Source: Trichomonas vaginalis G3 (lineage: Eukaryota; Parabasalia; Trichomonadida; Trichomonadidae). From it: a DNA stretch of 64,000 nt. Both the position numbers and the translations under genes were made by a program. The notes under the pieces are model-generated. The model worked only from the letters and a program-made list of their open reading frames with translations. It was not told the DNA's origin and made no database searches. Positions 21,061 through 31,093 of the stretch are shown here, one piece after another; positions within the stretch are counted from its first letter, which is position 1, and every line of letters starts with the position of its first letter. The stretch is from positions 2,116,252 to 2,180,251 of the forward strand of contig NC_067207.1 of the NCBI RefSeq assembly GCF_026262505.1, given 5' to 3'.

Positions 21061-22026
21061 TCACAAGCGTTTTACATGAATTGTACGATGTATATTTGAA
21101 ATCCTAAACAATTTCGTAGCTTCTATTTCTTCTGTCAGTATGTCAAAAGTTTTAACAATACCGAAGGTTTCTTTATACTTCTTCTTGACGTCAGATAGAA
21201 GGAAATCTTCTGCTGTTGGATAGTTTTTGTTCAGAAATTCTAACATGTTCATTTTATCTTCTGCTGGCTTTTCTGCTTCTTTCTTTAAGTCTGCATAGTC
21301 GTTTCTCATTCTTTCTATCTCTTTGACTGAGTAGTTATATTTCCTAATTGCTGCCTTACATTTTGAACATTGCGGGTTCATTTTTGCGTTATACATTGAA
21401 ATAAAACCAGCTAAAACAACTAAGGCGTCAATGGTTTTCTTCATCTCAAACATAGCGGGTCTTATTTGTTCGTTCCATACTTTGCCTCTTCTATCTTTAT
21501 CTCTTATTTCCCAAACACATTTTGCAACTAATGAAACAAAGTTATCGTAAGTCTTAAACTCCTCAGATTTATATATGTCAGAAATGTTTTTATATACCAT
21601 GTCGCAATCTTTGTCCATAACCTTATGGTTGCAATGAAAACCAAGGAATTCATAATTTACTTTACGTATGAACTTCTTTATTTCTACTGAGTCAGTTGGT
21701 TTCACTTCAATTTCGTCGAATTCAGGAATAGTGAGTTTTTGTTGTTGGATTTCAGGCAATTTGGGTAAATGGTCAATAATGTCCTGCATTTCATAAAGAT
21801 ATTCTTCATTTTCTTCATCTTTCGCACTACAGTCTAAATTACTTGTTAAAAGTTCTTGCTTTATCTTCTGGATTTTTGTTTCGAAAGTATATGAAGAAGG
21901 AATGAAGTTTTTCATCTCTACTAACATTGACGTAGGATTCATGACTAACGAGTTTGGTGCTGTTGTTGTGGACAGAGTCCCGCCGTTCGCGGCTTGAATT
22001 GTTGTTGTGCCGATTGTTGAAATCAT
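21061..22026 (-). CDS. Palindrome-bracketed cassette protein, Maverick 1 copy
   Basis: This 321-residue protein has no recognised domain. Its ortholog at 43281-44195 in Maverick 2 is nearly colinear and largely identical from NSLVMNPTSMLVEMK to the shared C-terminus VKRL. Conserved features include a CNHKVMDKDCDMVY segment and a CSKC pair that could bind metal with it, plus a coiled-coil stretch. I place the start at 22026 because the preceding 23 codons are T-rich, differ between copies, and overlap an AT-rich promoter-like tract; the open frame reaches 22095. It is bracketed by compound palindromes on both sides, as in the other element. Confidence 0.7.
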   Translation of the reverse strand: MISTIGTTTIQAANGGTLSTTTAPNSLVMNPTSMLVEMKNFIPSSYTFETKIQKIKQELLTSNLDCSAKDEENEEYLYEMQDIIDHLPKLPEIQQQKLTIPEFDEIEVKPTDSVEIKKFIRKVNYEFLGFHCNHKVMDKDCDMVYKNISDIYKSEEFKTYDNFVSLVAKCVWEIRDKDRRGKVWNEQIRPAMFEMKKTIDALVVLAGFISMYNAKMNPQCSKCKAAIRKYNYSVKEIERMRNDYADLKKEAEKPAEDKMNMLEFLNKNYPTAEDFLLSDVKKKYKETFGIVKTFDILTEEIEATKLFRISNIHRTIHVKRL

Positions 22027-22106
22027 ATCTTTTATACAAAATAAAAAAATAAAAAAAATAAAACTAACTTTATTTTTTATTTCGGGAAAATTCATGAAAA
22101 TTCAAG

Positions 22107-22154
22107 AGGTGAAAAAAGAGGTGAAAAAACAGGTGAGATCTCACCTCTTCACCT
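22107..22154. promoter_or_regulatory. Compound palindrome (Maverick 1, cassette right flank)
   Basis: Inverted relative to the copy at 21005, with core GGTGAGATCTCACC at 22132-22145, so the cassette gene lies between two facing copies. It is 40 bases downstream of the integrase stop codon. Confidence 0.7.
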
Positions 22155-22193
22155 AAACATTATTTTTGTCTGATTTACATCTAATGAAAAAGT

Positions 22194-23278
22194 TTAGAAG
22201 AATTTTCTTATTCTTTCTGGCATATTTTTGTCTTTCCAGTACTCCCGCTCTAATGGTCCCAGATGTGTTGGCTTCGACTCTCTCAAGTTCTTAGATGGTA
22301 TAACATCTTCAACACCTCCTTCATATCTTACTTTATAAGTGTCATCGTTTATGTTGTAGCCAAGTATTTCAATAACCACTCCTCGCTTTGCTTCGTCAAT
22401 GGTTTCAGCAAGTTTGCCATTACTACTTTCAACTAATTTATGACGAGGATAAAACGCAATAGAGTCGTCGGCAGCTTTTATAAGATATCCATTACCTTGC
22501 GTAGAGTCTACGATATAATAATTTCGACTTAACCTTAAACGTTTCTTTGTCAACGGTTTGTCGTCAAGAACTACACGAACTTTTGTACCAGGAATGAGGG
22601 TAAATTGTGTTGAATTTCTGATATTTTGTGTTTGGCTTCGTTTCTTTTGTATATACTTTTCTTCTTGTTGTTGTGTCATTGAATTTGGTGTATGTCCTGT
22701 TGTAGAATGTGTTGAGGAATTATATACTTCGAGAAAATGTTTCATTGTTTCTTCGGTAAAGTCTCGCTCTTGGTTTAAATCTCTGAGAGTCCTTATGAAG
22801 CGGTTTATGATGCCGAGTATGTTATGGTTATGGTCTTCAGTAGTGTAGTGAGTTATGTTATGCTTAATGAGAAATCTGTGATTTCATTGCTGAGGTATGC
22901 ACTGTCTTGGTCTGATGTTAAAGTACTTGGGTTATGTTCTGCTACAAACTTTTGTAAAACTCTTAACACTTCACGAGTTCCTTTATTTTTCATTGGATAT
23001 GCATATGCTTTACGAGTGTTAACATTTATGAAGATGAGGAATGGTTTATGTCCTCCTTTTCTGCTTTGAATGAGAGTGTCAAATTGGTATGCGTCAGGAG
23101 TGTTGGAGTAAATTGGTAAAAAGTAGTCGTAAGGGTTTATTTTTGTTTGATGTACAACATTTTTGTCAAAGAACCTTTTCACTTCAGCTCTGTTAGTAAA
23201 TCCCCAACTCTTTGCAGCTTCATTGAACTTCTTAAATGACCTCCATGGATGTTGTTCGAATACTTCTTTCAAGCTCAT
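22194..23278 (-). pseudogene. int: Maverick rve-type integrase, one frameshift
   Basis: The frame opens at 23278, shifts by one base near 22868, and continues to a stop at 22194 (about 360 codons). DDE core: first Asp in AYQFDTLIQ, second in LTSDQDSAYLS, and the conserved HNILGIINRFIRTLRDLN block after the shift. The C-terminus ends with a chromodomain-like stretch (ILGYNINDDTYKVRYEGG). Such integrases insert Polinton DNA with 5-6 bp duplications, matching the flanks here. The single-base break lies between the second and third catalytic blocks. Confidence 0.85.
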
Positions 23279-23318
23279 TTATGTAAAATTAAAGATTTTA
23301 TTCTAGGCTCAAGCGCGT

Positions 23319-24970
23319 TCATTGAACTCTATACCATGCAAATACAGTCATAAATGGTGGCATGTAATCTGCACCCGAACCTGTTGGATTTGTTGTGAAA
23401 GTATGGACATGATTTCCTCCTGGTTCAGTTGGTCGAAAAGTCTTTTTTGCTGAATTGTTATAAGATGGAGATAAAACGTCATTGCCAGCTTTATATTCTG
23501 AGTTGTATAATGGATGGTCTCTTAATGAGTGGCTATGGTCGCCAGAAAAGTTTGTAGTTCCTGTATGAGTGTGCGGTGGAAGGTTTGCTTCTTTAATTTT
23601 CTTCGAACCACCTGTTTGCTTTGAAGAGTTAGCACAGTATAAGAATTTGTCTACAATATGCTCCCACGTACCAAAACCCAGAACTGTTGCTGGATTTGTT
23701 GAATTCATTGACGTATAAATAGAGCCTGTAGGATATAATGTTTGAAGTATTTCTGTCTTTAATGTTTGAAGCTCTGTTTTGTCAGCTTTCTTATCTAACA
23801 TTGTTGGTAGTTCATGTGCTTCAAAGTTTCTGGCATGACTTTCAATGTTCCTGCAACTCTTATCTAAATTGTTAAGAGTATCTTTTACGCTTGTACTTGG
23901 ATTTTCTAATGGTGCACTTGAACCAAGGTCAAAGTTCAATATTATGTCGTCTGCTCTAACAGTAGTGAAGGATTTATGTGTATGGTTCTTGTCAGCTTTA
24001 CTGTCTAATGTAGCTTGAAGTTCATTTATATCGGAGATGTTGTGTTTATGAGATTTCAAAACTTTGTTCGTTGCGTCAAGTTCAACTTTGTCAGCTTTAC
24101 TTTTAATAGCATCTTCAAACGTTATTTTTGCCTTAACTCTCAAAGTAAATCTTGGTTCAACTAGTACACCGTTAACATTGAAAGTAGAGGCATAAATTTC
24201 ACCGGTATAACCAAATGCTTCTGGTGCTTTAGCTACATCATACTGTACAGTACAGCTTATGTCATAACCTTTAGCACGAATGTATTTATATCTTCTTTCA
24301 TTAACATTTTTTGTCTTCGCTTCATCACTTCGTGTTAAATATCCATGGTAGTCCGTTATAATCTGTTCATCTGAAGTTATATAATGAACATAGTTCTTGT
24401 CCGCTTTACTATTTAATGTAGCTTGAAGTTCATTTATATCGGAGATGTTGTGTTTATGTTCTTTATCTGCTTTTCGGCTAATTTCTCTTCTATCTCATTT
24501 ATTTCAAGTTCATGCCTACCACCACCTCCCGAAGAAGTATTTTTCTTCAGCTCTTGAAGAACGTCCACTTCGCCATCTTTGGTGTCAATAATGAGACTTT
24601 GTGTTAAAACCTTTCCTGTCTTAATGGATGTTTGTAAAACTTCTTCTTCACCGTGTTCGGGTCATGGTCGTCATCATATCTTGTGAAATCAGAGATGTTG
24701 TCATACATTAAGCATATCTGTCTCAAAAGTTTGCTATTTGAAACTGGAACGAAAGATATACAGAACTTTCATCATCTCCTAAAGTCAAGTCTGCTTTCTT
24801 AAGTTTTCTTGAATGTATGCAATGAGAACAGAGTACCTTGGAAAATATTCGAACAATATTTCATTAGCTGTTGGTTTTGGTGGTTCTTCTGGAGTTTCTG
24901 TTGTTTCAGTTCCTTCTGTAGGTTCTGTTGGAGTTTCTGCATCTCTTGACTTCAATGCTCTTGCTCTCAA
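23319..24970 (-). pseudogene. Phage-tail-collar-like fibre protein, several frameshifts
   Basis: The intact C-terminal part (23319-24143, 274 residues) ends with a tail-fibre collar domain: LYPTGSIYTSMNSTNPATVL, FGTWEHIVDKFLYCA, NLPPHTHTG, and a terminal PPFMTVFAWYRVQ. Upstream are repeated spacer units of the type HKHNISDINELQATLDSKADK. Coding of the same kind extends with three or four frame changes to about 24970. In bacteriophages this C-terminal fold tips receptor-binding fibres. It may once have been continuous with the collagen-like gene just upstream. Confidence 0.7.
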
Positions 24971-25038
24971 AGACCTAAATGTTAGAGCACCAGGTTTTAC
25001 AAAGGACTTTTATAAATGCTTTAATAGTTCCTGGTAAG

Positions 25039-26039
25039 TTATTTAGCATTAAGTAAGTTCCTTATGCTTCCATTATGTACGTCCATAGCACTATGTAAAA
25101 AATCTATACTTTTCTTGTAGTCAGCAATAGACTGACTGTGATTTTTTAAAGATTTGTCAATACCTTTAAGCCAATCTTCATGCATGTCTGATACTGAGCC
25201 AAGAATATCATTTGCTTCCTTTAGTGTATTTTGTGCTTGTCGTAAAGTATCCAATCCCGTACGTGCATTGTTTGCTATACGTCTTACAGTATCTATTTGA
25301 CTCCTTGTTTCTTGCATCCAACCAGATAAAGTTTTAATAGTATCCGAACCATTTGAAATGAAGTTCAAAGCATTTTTAACGTCATCTAAAACTTGTTCAC
25401 CAAGTACGCCCATATCTTTCCGATTTGGTATTGAAGAACTCCATATGAAGCAGCTGTTAAACCAGTATTTATAAGGTCCCATATCCATGATTTAGCAGTT
25501 TTTCCATCCTTTCCATCCTTTCCATCCAAACCGTTTTCGCCTTGAGGTCCTTGAATTCCTTGAATTCCTTGAATTCCTTGTATTCCTTGTGGTCCTTGAG
25601 GTCCGGTGTCACCCTTCTCTCCTTTCAGTTCATCTTTATGTTCGTTATAATATTCTAATGTCATAAGGTGTACATCATTACTGCTACCAGCAACGCCAAG
25701 AATTTGTTTCTCATTCATGACTAAATTCTTTAGGCATTTAATGTTGTCGTCAAATCGAAAGCTCTTTAACAATTCAATGAGAACATTTAATACTTTCACT
25801 AATGAGGCATCTACTGTAGAATTTATATATTGCACCGTTCCATCATTTATGATGGGAACCTTGCTTGTTGTAATGAATGGGTCATAAGTGTTAAAAGTAT
25901 CGAAATCAATGACTTTTTTAGTTTTTCCATCGTCAATGACTAAATCATTGCCTTCAATGGTTAAAGTTGAGTTTTCGTTTACTAGTTCATGTGCTCTTCT
26001 TGCTTCATTTGTTTCATACGCATATGCAGCAATAGTCAT
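25039..26039 (-). pseudogene. Collagen-like fibre protein with coiled coil, one frameshift
   Basis: The frame opens at 26039 and shifts near 25410 to end at 25039 (about 333 codons). Residues of about 140-175 form a collagen-like run of Gly-X-Y triplets, including four Gly-Ile-Gln repeats. After the shift comes a long coiled coil (VLDDVKNALNF, RRIANNARTGLDTLRQAQNTL). This is the architecture of a trimeric viral spike stalk; the tip is probably the following collar-like gene. Confidence 0.6.
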
Positions 26040-26056
26040 ATTTTAATGAGAATAAA

Positions 26057-26820
26057 ATGTTGTTCTATTTGCAAAGTACAGACCCAAACGAATACGGGAC
26101 AGTAAAGCTACAAACAAACTTAGGTCTTCAGAATGAAGCGCTTGCTTTCAGAGTTGTTGACTTCAATACTATCGCAACTTTTGTCATAACAGATGAAACA
26201 GATTTCATAGAGTTTGAAATAGATGACAAAAGAAGTTTTATAACATTTCCTAACAGAGCAGAGTATAGAATAGATAAAATTGCTGGAGTCATAGGTACTC
26301 TCATAAATGAAGAAACTATTGACAACATAGATGTCGAACTCTCTTCTGAGGGAACATTGAAGTTCAGTAGCAAGAAAGAGTTCAAGATAACACGAATGAG
26401 TCATAGAGTTCAACTTCTTTTAGGAGCATACCATATGACATTTCCTTTGAAAAGTGTTGACAAAACGATTGAGATGAAATCTGTTCCATACGTATGTTAT
26501 GGTAATTGTTTGTACATTGAGTCTAAAATAGCTAATGTCACAGGCATTTCAGGAGTTAATAGTAAAGGTTCAGTAGAATATAAATCCTTCTGTTATGCAG
26601 TCAATTCAATGTTCATTCCAAACGTTCCTGTCATAGCAACTCATTTAGGTAAATGGGTTCGCATTAGTCCTCATAATTTGAAAGACATGCAATTCAGACT
26701 GTTGACTTTCAAGGCGAGCCTGTAGAACTGAAGGCACCAGTGCGAATGACTGTTGAAGTTGACTTTTTAGAAAATATTAAATGCAACAGCTTACAAGAGA
26801 ACTCAGAGCTAAAAATATAA
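26057..26820 (+). pseudogene. Penton-like minor capsid protein, C-terminal frameshift
   Basis: The open frame 26057-26725 continues after a one-base shift near 26695 to a stop at 26818-26820. It is homologous to the Maverick 2 protein at 38702-39505, with matching blocks: LLLGAYHMTFPL against LISGFYYQQFPI, VPYVCYGNCLYIESKI against STPILYIVSNLGSKC, and FCYAVNSMFIPNVPVI against MRINNTFSAGLPIV. A beta-rich protein of about 250 residues conserved beside capsid genes fits the single-jelly-roll penton of Polintons; the assignment is by pattern only. It is divergent from the collagen-like gene across 17 bases. Confidence 0.5.
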
Positions 26821-27050
26821 AGTATGAATGTTATGTATTAGGTCATGAACTTTGGTTGTTGCTGTTTGATGAAACAAATGAGTTAGTTATGTCAGTCAAG
26901 AGAACAGAAAAAGGCGTCAAAGGCGCCGAGCGCAAAGCGCTATATTGTGTTAGTGAAAACTGCACCAAGTCAATAAGATTAGGTTTGCATTATGAAGATG
27001 AGTTCGATACTGTTGAAGAAGTTTTGGACAGATATTACAAATTGCTTTAA
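26781..27050 (+). CDS. Unknown 89-residue protein
   Basis: The start overlaps the end of the penton-like frame by 40 bases. The protein is small and alpha/beta in pattern (YECYVLGHELWLLLFDET) with a charged C-terminus. A short GC-rich palindromic patch (AAAGGCGCCGAGCGCAAAGC) sits inside it and encodes KGAERKA, possibly an insertion. Function unknown. Confidence 0.5.
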   Translation: MQQLTRELRAKNIKYECYVLGHELWLLLFDETNELVMSVKRTEKGVKGAERKALYCVSENCTKSIRLGLHYEDEFDTVEEVLDRYYKLL

Positions 27051-27077
27051 TTTACTAAAACATATTTCAAGCAAAGT

Positions 27078-27661
27078 TTATATTCTGTTGAAAGTTTTGT
27101 ATACTCGTTTCGAATATTTATACTTAAACTCAACTCCTGTAGTTCCTGGTGTTTCAATGATGCGGATGTTACCTATTTTCATGAATGGTGGCGTTTGACC
27201 ACAGCATTCGATTTCAGGGTCGAGATAGTCAATGACACATTGTTTCCTGTTATTCGTGAGATAACATTTTCAAGGTCCTCCTTTGTTAGAATTATTTGGT
27301 TCTTGCTTATAAGATTTGTCAAAAGCTTCTTATCGTCTTTGAGTAAAATTGTTTGGTATAACTGAAGAAGGTAATGGTCTACGTTATCTGAAGGATTTGT
27401 TTGAACATTTGTGTAAGGATTGTCGTTGGCTTCTCTTGAAAGAATTTGGTCCAGTGGTGGATACTCTAACTTAACATCTGATGTAGCGTTAGCGTTTGAA
27501 GCTGAGTTTAAATTCACGGATTTCAGCTCTGGTTCTGGTTCTTTCAAACACTCTGAACTATAGTTCTTTATGACAATATTGTTTGTCGTTCGTGAGTCAA
27601 CATTTGATGTTGGTTCAATTGGAACATTAACGGCACCAGCTAAGATGGATTTGCTTCTCAT
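27078..27661 (-). pseudogene. Unknown protein with one frameshift
   Basis: The open frame 27179-27661 shifts near 27250 and continues to a stop at 27078. The N-terminus is low in complexity and Asn/Ser-rich, the middle is helical (YLLQLYQTILLKDDKKLL), and the restored C-terminus has a CVIDYLDPEIECCGQTPPF segment. It sits where Maverick 2 has an unrelated-looking 199-residue gene. Function unknown. Confidence 0.4.
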
Positions 27662-27686
27662 TTCATATAGAATAAAAACCTTTTAT

Positions 27687-28079
27687 ATGTATGAAATGAA
27701 CAATATACTCGACAAGGGTTTGAATGTAAAGCTAACGAATGAAAATATTGTTGAATTCACTGAGACAGGAGCTGTGTATAAAGATGTAGAACTACTGAAC
27801 AAAAGAGCTAAGGGAAGAAGCAGGAACATGAACAAAGGGTGGAAGCCTATAAAAATTTATGTCAATGATGGCTCAGGAGGTTCAAACATAAAGTATGCAG
27901 AAAGTTATAGAGTTTATGCTCTCAAGGGAGAAAGCCTTCATTTAAGAACAGCTATTCTAACACATATCCTCAAAAGCTAACGGATGGAGAAGTGGATGAT
28001 ATGAATGACAGCAAAAATATTAACAGAAATGGCGACAGAGATGCATGGAATTTGTTTACCATCAGTCATTGAAGGTTAA
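27687..28079 (+). pseudogene. Small basic protein, frameshifted 3' end
   Basis: It starts at the ATG at 27687, divergent from the preceding gene across 25 bases. The N-terminal 95 residues are intact (open frame to 27980) with a basic centre (NKRAKGRSRNMNKGWKP). The 3' part changes frame near 27950 and ends at 28077-28079, with an alternating helical segment. It is convergent with the ATPase. Function unknown. Confidence 0.4.
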
Positions 28080-28082
28080 ACT

Positions 28083-28962
28083 TTAAAACAATGTTGGTCG
28101 TTCCCATGGAATATTTTTGACTTTAATGGTATTAGTCATGATATGAATCTCAAGGTATGAACGAGGAGAGATGAGAGACTTATATGCTTCCCAAATTTCT
28201 TCAAAAGGTAATGTTATACCTGACTGTTTCCAAATGAGTTCAATATCATAACGTGAGAAACCTTGAAAGATAACGAAGTCAGTTATGAGACGTTTTATGT
28301 TTAAAGCAAAACTCCATGTTTGCATAAGTATTGCTACAGTTAAATGGTAATGTCTGACTTTAGTAATGATGTTAGCTAATGGTGAGTCAGGCTTTGACAC
28401 TAAACCTTTTCCGGCGAAGTCGTCACAAACGAGCAGAGTGTTTGAAGGATACTTTTTGAAGGGTATTTTGAAAGTTTTGATAGAATGTAGTTTGTCAGTC
28501 GTTTCATATCGTAAACTCCTGAGTACTGACGTAAGTGGTGTTTGTCAATAATTCTTTCCATCTCCTCAGAAGTCTTTTGCATTCCTGACTGTATAAATTC
28601 AACGATGGCATAATATTTCTCTTACGTCGAATGTAACGTTGAAGAAATTCAATGAGTTCACTGTCTGGAACTTTAACGACAGAGCTTGAACTTTACATGA
28701 ATGTTTTCGCTGTTGAATCCATAGAGTCTGAAGTTGCTGATATAATGATTTGGTCATAGTAAGAGTCGTTTCCTAAACGCTCTGTTATGAGTATATGACG
28801 AATTAAATTAAATGTCTTACCTGAACCCATCTTTCCACAATAGAAATACACACCATTTGAACAGAATTCATAATCTTTGCTGAAAGGAAGAATAAGAGAA
28901 GAGTTAAGTTTGTCTGTAGTTTCATTCATGTCTTCATCTACGTCATGTATTAAATGCTTCAT
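28083..28962 (-). pseudogene. FtsK/HerA (A32-like) packaging ATPase, frameshifted
   Basis: The frame opens at 28962 and breaks near 28700 and again near 28500, ending at 28083 (about 290 codons). Walker A is CGKMGSGKTF (about residues 40-49) and Walker B is LLVCDDFAGKGL near 28420. The C-terminal 105 residues are intact. In Polintons and virophages this enzyme pumps DNA into capsids. It shares a 16-base divergent promoter interval with the gene at 28979, containing ATTTTATCTCCATTAAAA. Confidence 0.8.
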
Positions 28963-28978
28963 TTTATCTCCATTAAAA

Positions 28979-29860
28979 ATGCAAGTCAGAAATATTCAGA
29001 ACATAGCACCGAGTCTAACTGACAAGAGTATAAAGATATACTATGAACATGTTATGATGAAACCAACCAAAATTCAAGAAAGTCAGTATACTTATGAATA
29101 TCCAAGGCACTGGGTAGAGTATGTAGGAGGTGAGAAAGCTATTGAAATCAGACAGGTTCGAAGTATTCCAGCAGGAAGGACAATATTATTGAAGAACTTT
29201 AATGTTTTGAGATATAATGATGAAACAAAGAAGCAAGATAGTTTTCCTGTTGCTGTGTATGTGAACTTAGATACAGGAGATGACATGAAAGTTTTTAATA
29301 CAAAGCTTCAAACGGTAGTGAGAGAACAACTGACTGCGGAAGGGCATCCATTACCTTCAGAAGTTACCATAGCATATAATTTTGAAACAAACTCAATAGA
29401 TTTTAAAGTCATCTCTGCAAAGAAGTCAGGATTTACATTTAATGAAGCAGATGTATATTCGAATGAAAACTTCAAAGCTATTGCATGGTTAGATAATGAC
29501 GATTGCTTTAAGAAAATATTTAAATTCAGTGACTCAAAGATGTCAATAGATGACCTTCGTGGAATCTTACCATCGACGTTTACAGTTGAAGGTTCAGCAG
29601 GATTGCTTACAAGATTGTCAATTGGTGGCGTTTGGTCTCGTGAGAACATTGTTATAAAATCCAGTATAAGTGAATTTGCTGAAGAATCTTTATTATGTCT
29701 TTCAAACTACATGTATTCGCCGCCGAAGCATTATAGTATAACAAACTTTGTCAGTAAGTTTAACATAAGACTTGTCGAACCTTCTTCAATGAAAGATGTT
29801 GTGCTACCTAAAGATGGAAAGGATGGACTCATTATTGAGATGATTTTAATTGCATATTAA
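28979..29860 (+). CDS. Putative structural protein, intact member of three-member family
   Basis: The intact frame has 293 residues from the ATG at 28979; an upstream in-frame ATG at 28877 lies inside the ATPase gene and is rejected. The signature near residues 35-60 (YPRHWVEYVGGEKAIEIRQV) is shared with 13695-14340 and with the Maverick 2 protein at 54132-54980. The rest is alternating beta-like segments with a C-terminus KDGKDGLIIEMILIAY. Conserved placement beside the ATPase or fibre suggests a capsid-associated role. It is one of the few large undamaged Maverick 1 genes. Confidence 0.6.
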   Translation: MQVRNIQNIAPSLTDKSIKIYYEHVMMKPTKIQESQYTYEYPRHWVEYVGGEKAIEIRQVRSIPAGRTILLKNFNVLRYNDETKKQDSFPVAVYVNLDTGDDMKVFNTKLQTVVREQLTAEGHPLPSEVTIAYNFETNSIDFKVISAKKSGFTFNEADVYSNENFKAIAWLDNDDCFKKIFKFSDSKMSIDDLRGILPSTFTVEGSAGLLTRLSIGGVWSRENIVIKSSISEFAEESLLCLSNYMYSPPKHYSITNFVSKFNIRLVEPSSMKDVVLPKDGKDGLIIEMILIAY

Positions 29861-30082
29861 ATGAGCTTGTTCTTGAAGGTCATTCATGAAATAACTGTTG
29901 TAGAAGATGTTAGCAATTGTTCAGACATTTTGAAGCGTATAGATGAGATAAGAAATAAGTTAGATAGACCGCAAAGCGGTGAGGGCGAAGCCTGTGAGAA
30001 CGCTTATGTTTCATTGACTTTCTCCAGTAACGAGAACTTTTATGAGATAATATTGAAGAGAGATGATTTTAATATGGTGTAA
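29861..30082 (+). CDS. Unknown 73-residue protein
   Basis: The start codon immediately follows the stop of the preceding gene (TAAATG). It is acidic and helical, then beta-like (YVSLTFSSNENFYEIIL). It contains a GC-rich patch (CGCAAAGCGGTGAGGGCGAAG) resembling those at 14560 and 26915, encoding the odd insert PQSGEGEACENA. Function unknown. Confidence 0.5.
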   Translation: MSLFLKVIHEITVVEDVSNCSDILKRIDEIRNKLDRPQSGEGEACENAYVSLTFSSNENFYEIILKRDDFNMV

Positions 30083-30610
30083 ATGGTAGCTTGGGCAGCT
30101 TTAGGCGCAATGGGAACAAAAGCATTAGCATTTGGAGCAAAAGCACTTGGAGCTTATGACGCAGTAAATAAAATGAGTGGAGGAAGGTTTTCGAAGACAT
30201 TAGATGCAAATAAAGGGAAGATTGGAGGCTGGGTTGCAAAGAAGTTAAGATTAAATAAAATAGGGCTCATAAATAAAGCATCCAATTTGGTTGCGACTGA
30301 GTCAGAAAATGCTTTAGGAAAGGACGATGAGTTTGCAAAACACGCAAAAGACTTTAATGACCAGATGAAAGGTGAAACAATGCATTTAAATAGAGTCGAT
30401 GGAACTAAAGAAAATGTTTCTTCTCCACCAGTAGTTCTTCCGTATGGTCCCTATGGAATGTATGGAAACCCTTACGAAAGACCATTTGACCCATTGACTG
30501 GTGGAAGTAACTGGTATCATTACGGCCGAAGAAGAAAGACAGTCAAGTTGGAGACGGACGTAAAGAAAGCAACTAAAAAGAAACCAAGGAAGAGAGTTAT
30601 AAAGCAATGA
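30083..30610 (+). CDS. Glycine/alanine-rich, basic-tailed virion-like protein
   Basis: This 175-residue protein has a small-residue amphipathic N-terminus (MVAWAALGAMGTKALAFGAKALGAYDAV), a Pro/Tyr/Gly-rich middle (LPYGPYGMYGNPYERPFDP) and a lysine/arginine tail (KKATKKKPRKRVIKQ). This composition is reminiscent of adenovirus-type internal capsid proteins that disrupt membranes and bind DNA, but homology is not shown. The stop lies just inside the right inverted repeat. TAAATG couples it to the upstream gene. Confidence 0.55.
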   Translation: MVAWAALGAMGTKALAFGAKALGAYDAVNKMSGGRFSKTLDANKGKIGGWVAKKLRLNKIGLINKASNLVATESENALGKDDEFAKHAKDFNDQMKGETMHLNRVDGTKENVSSPPVVLPYGPYGMYGNPYERPFDPLTGGSNWYHYGRRRKTVKLETDVKKATKKKPRKRVIKQ

Positions 30611-30618
30611 ATTCAACA

Positions 30619-30666
30619 GGGTGAAAAAAGAGGTGAAAAAAGAGGTGAGATCTCACCGCTTCACCT
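30619..30666. promoter_or_regulatory. Compound palindrome (Maverick 1, right)
   Basis: Mirror copy of the 10512-10559 palindrome within the right inverted repeat, 8 bases after the stop codon at 30610. Confidence 0.7.
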
Positions 30667-30766
30667 AAATTTATTTTTGTGCTATGTTTTCATACGTGTG
30701 AGGGTGGTGATATCATTAATTTTTAAGTTTATTTTTATATTTTATTTTTATTTTATTTTTATATAA

Positions 30767-31093
30767 ATGACGAAAACTATTGAGATAACAAACTACAACG
30801 GTCATGAGTTCAAGAATTTGTTCTTCGTTCCTCGTGAAAATACATTCTATCAGATACGAGGGAGAAAGGGTAAAGTTAGTTTGAGCGTTTATGAAGGAAT
30901 GAAGAATGGAAAGTTTATACAAGCATACGATACAAACGGTAAACGTGTTTCATTAGCTTTGTCAAAACTTACTAACATTTATTTTGACAGTGACTTTGAC
31001 TCTGACGATTGGAGCGACAGCAGCGATACTGAAGAATATGAACTATTGTGTGAAGCACAGCAATGGGAAGAGTTGCAATACTTTTGTAAGTGA
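30767..31093 (+). CDS. TIR-borne acidic-tail protein, right copy
   Basis: Identical at the protein level to the left-repeat gene at 10085-10411 and in the mirrored position. The duplication follows from the inverted repeat. Function unknown. Confidence 0.7.
   Translation: MTKTIEITNYNGHEFKNLFFVPRENTFYQIRGRKGKVSLSVYEGMKNGKFIQAYDTNGKRVSLALSKLTNIYFDSDFDSDDWSDSSDTEEYELLCEAQQWEELQYFCK

Noticed and set aside
22021-22095. Extended N-terminus of the cassette gene (start at 22095)
   Set aside because: The extra codons are T-rich and differ between the two copies, whereas similarity begins after the internal ATG; not used as the start although the frame is open.
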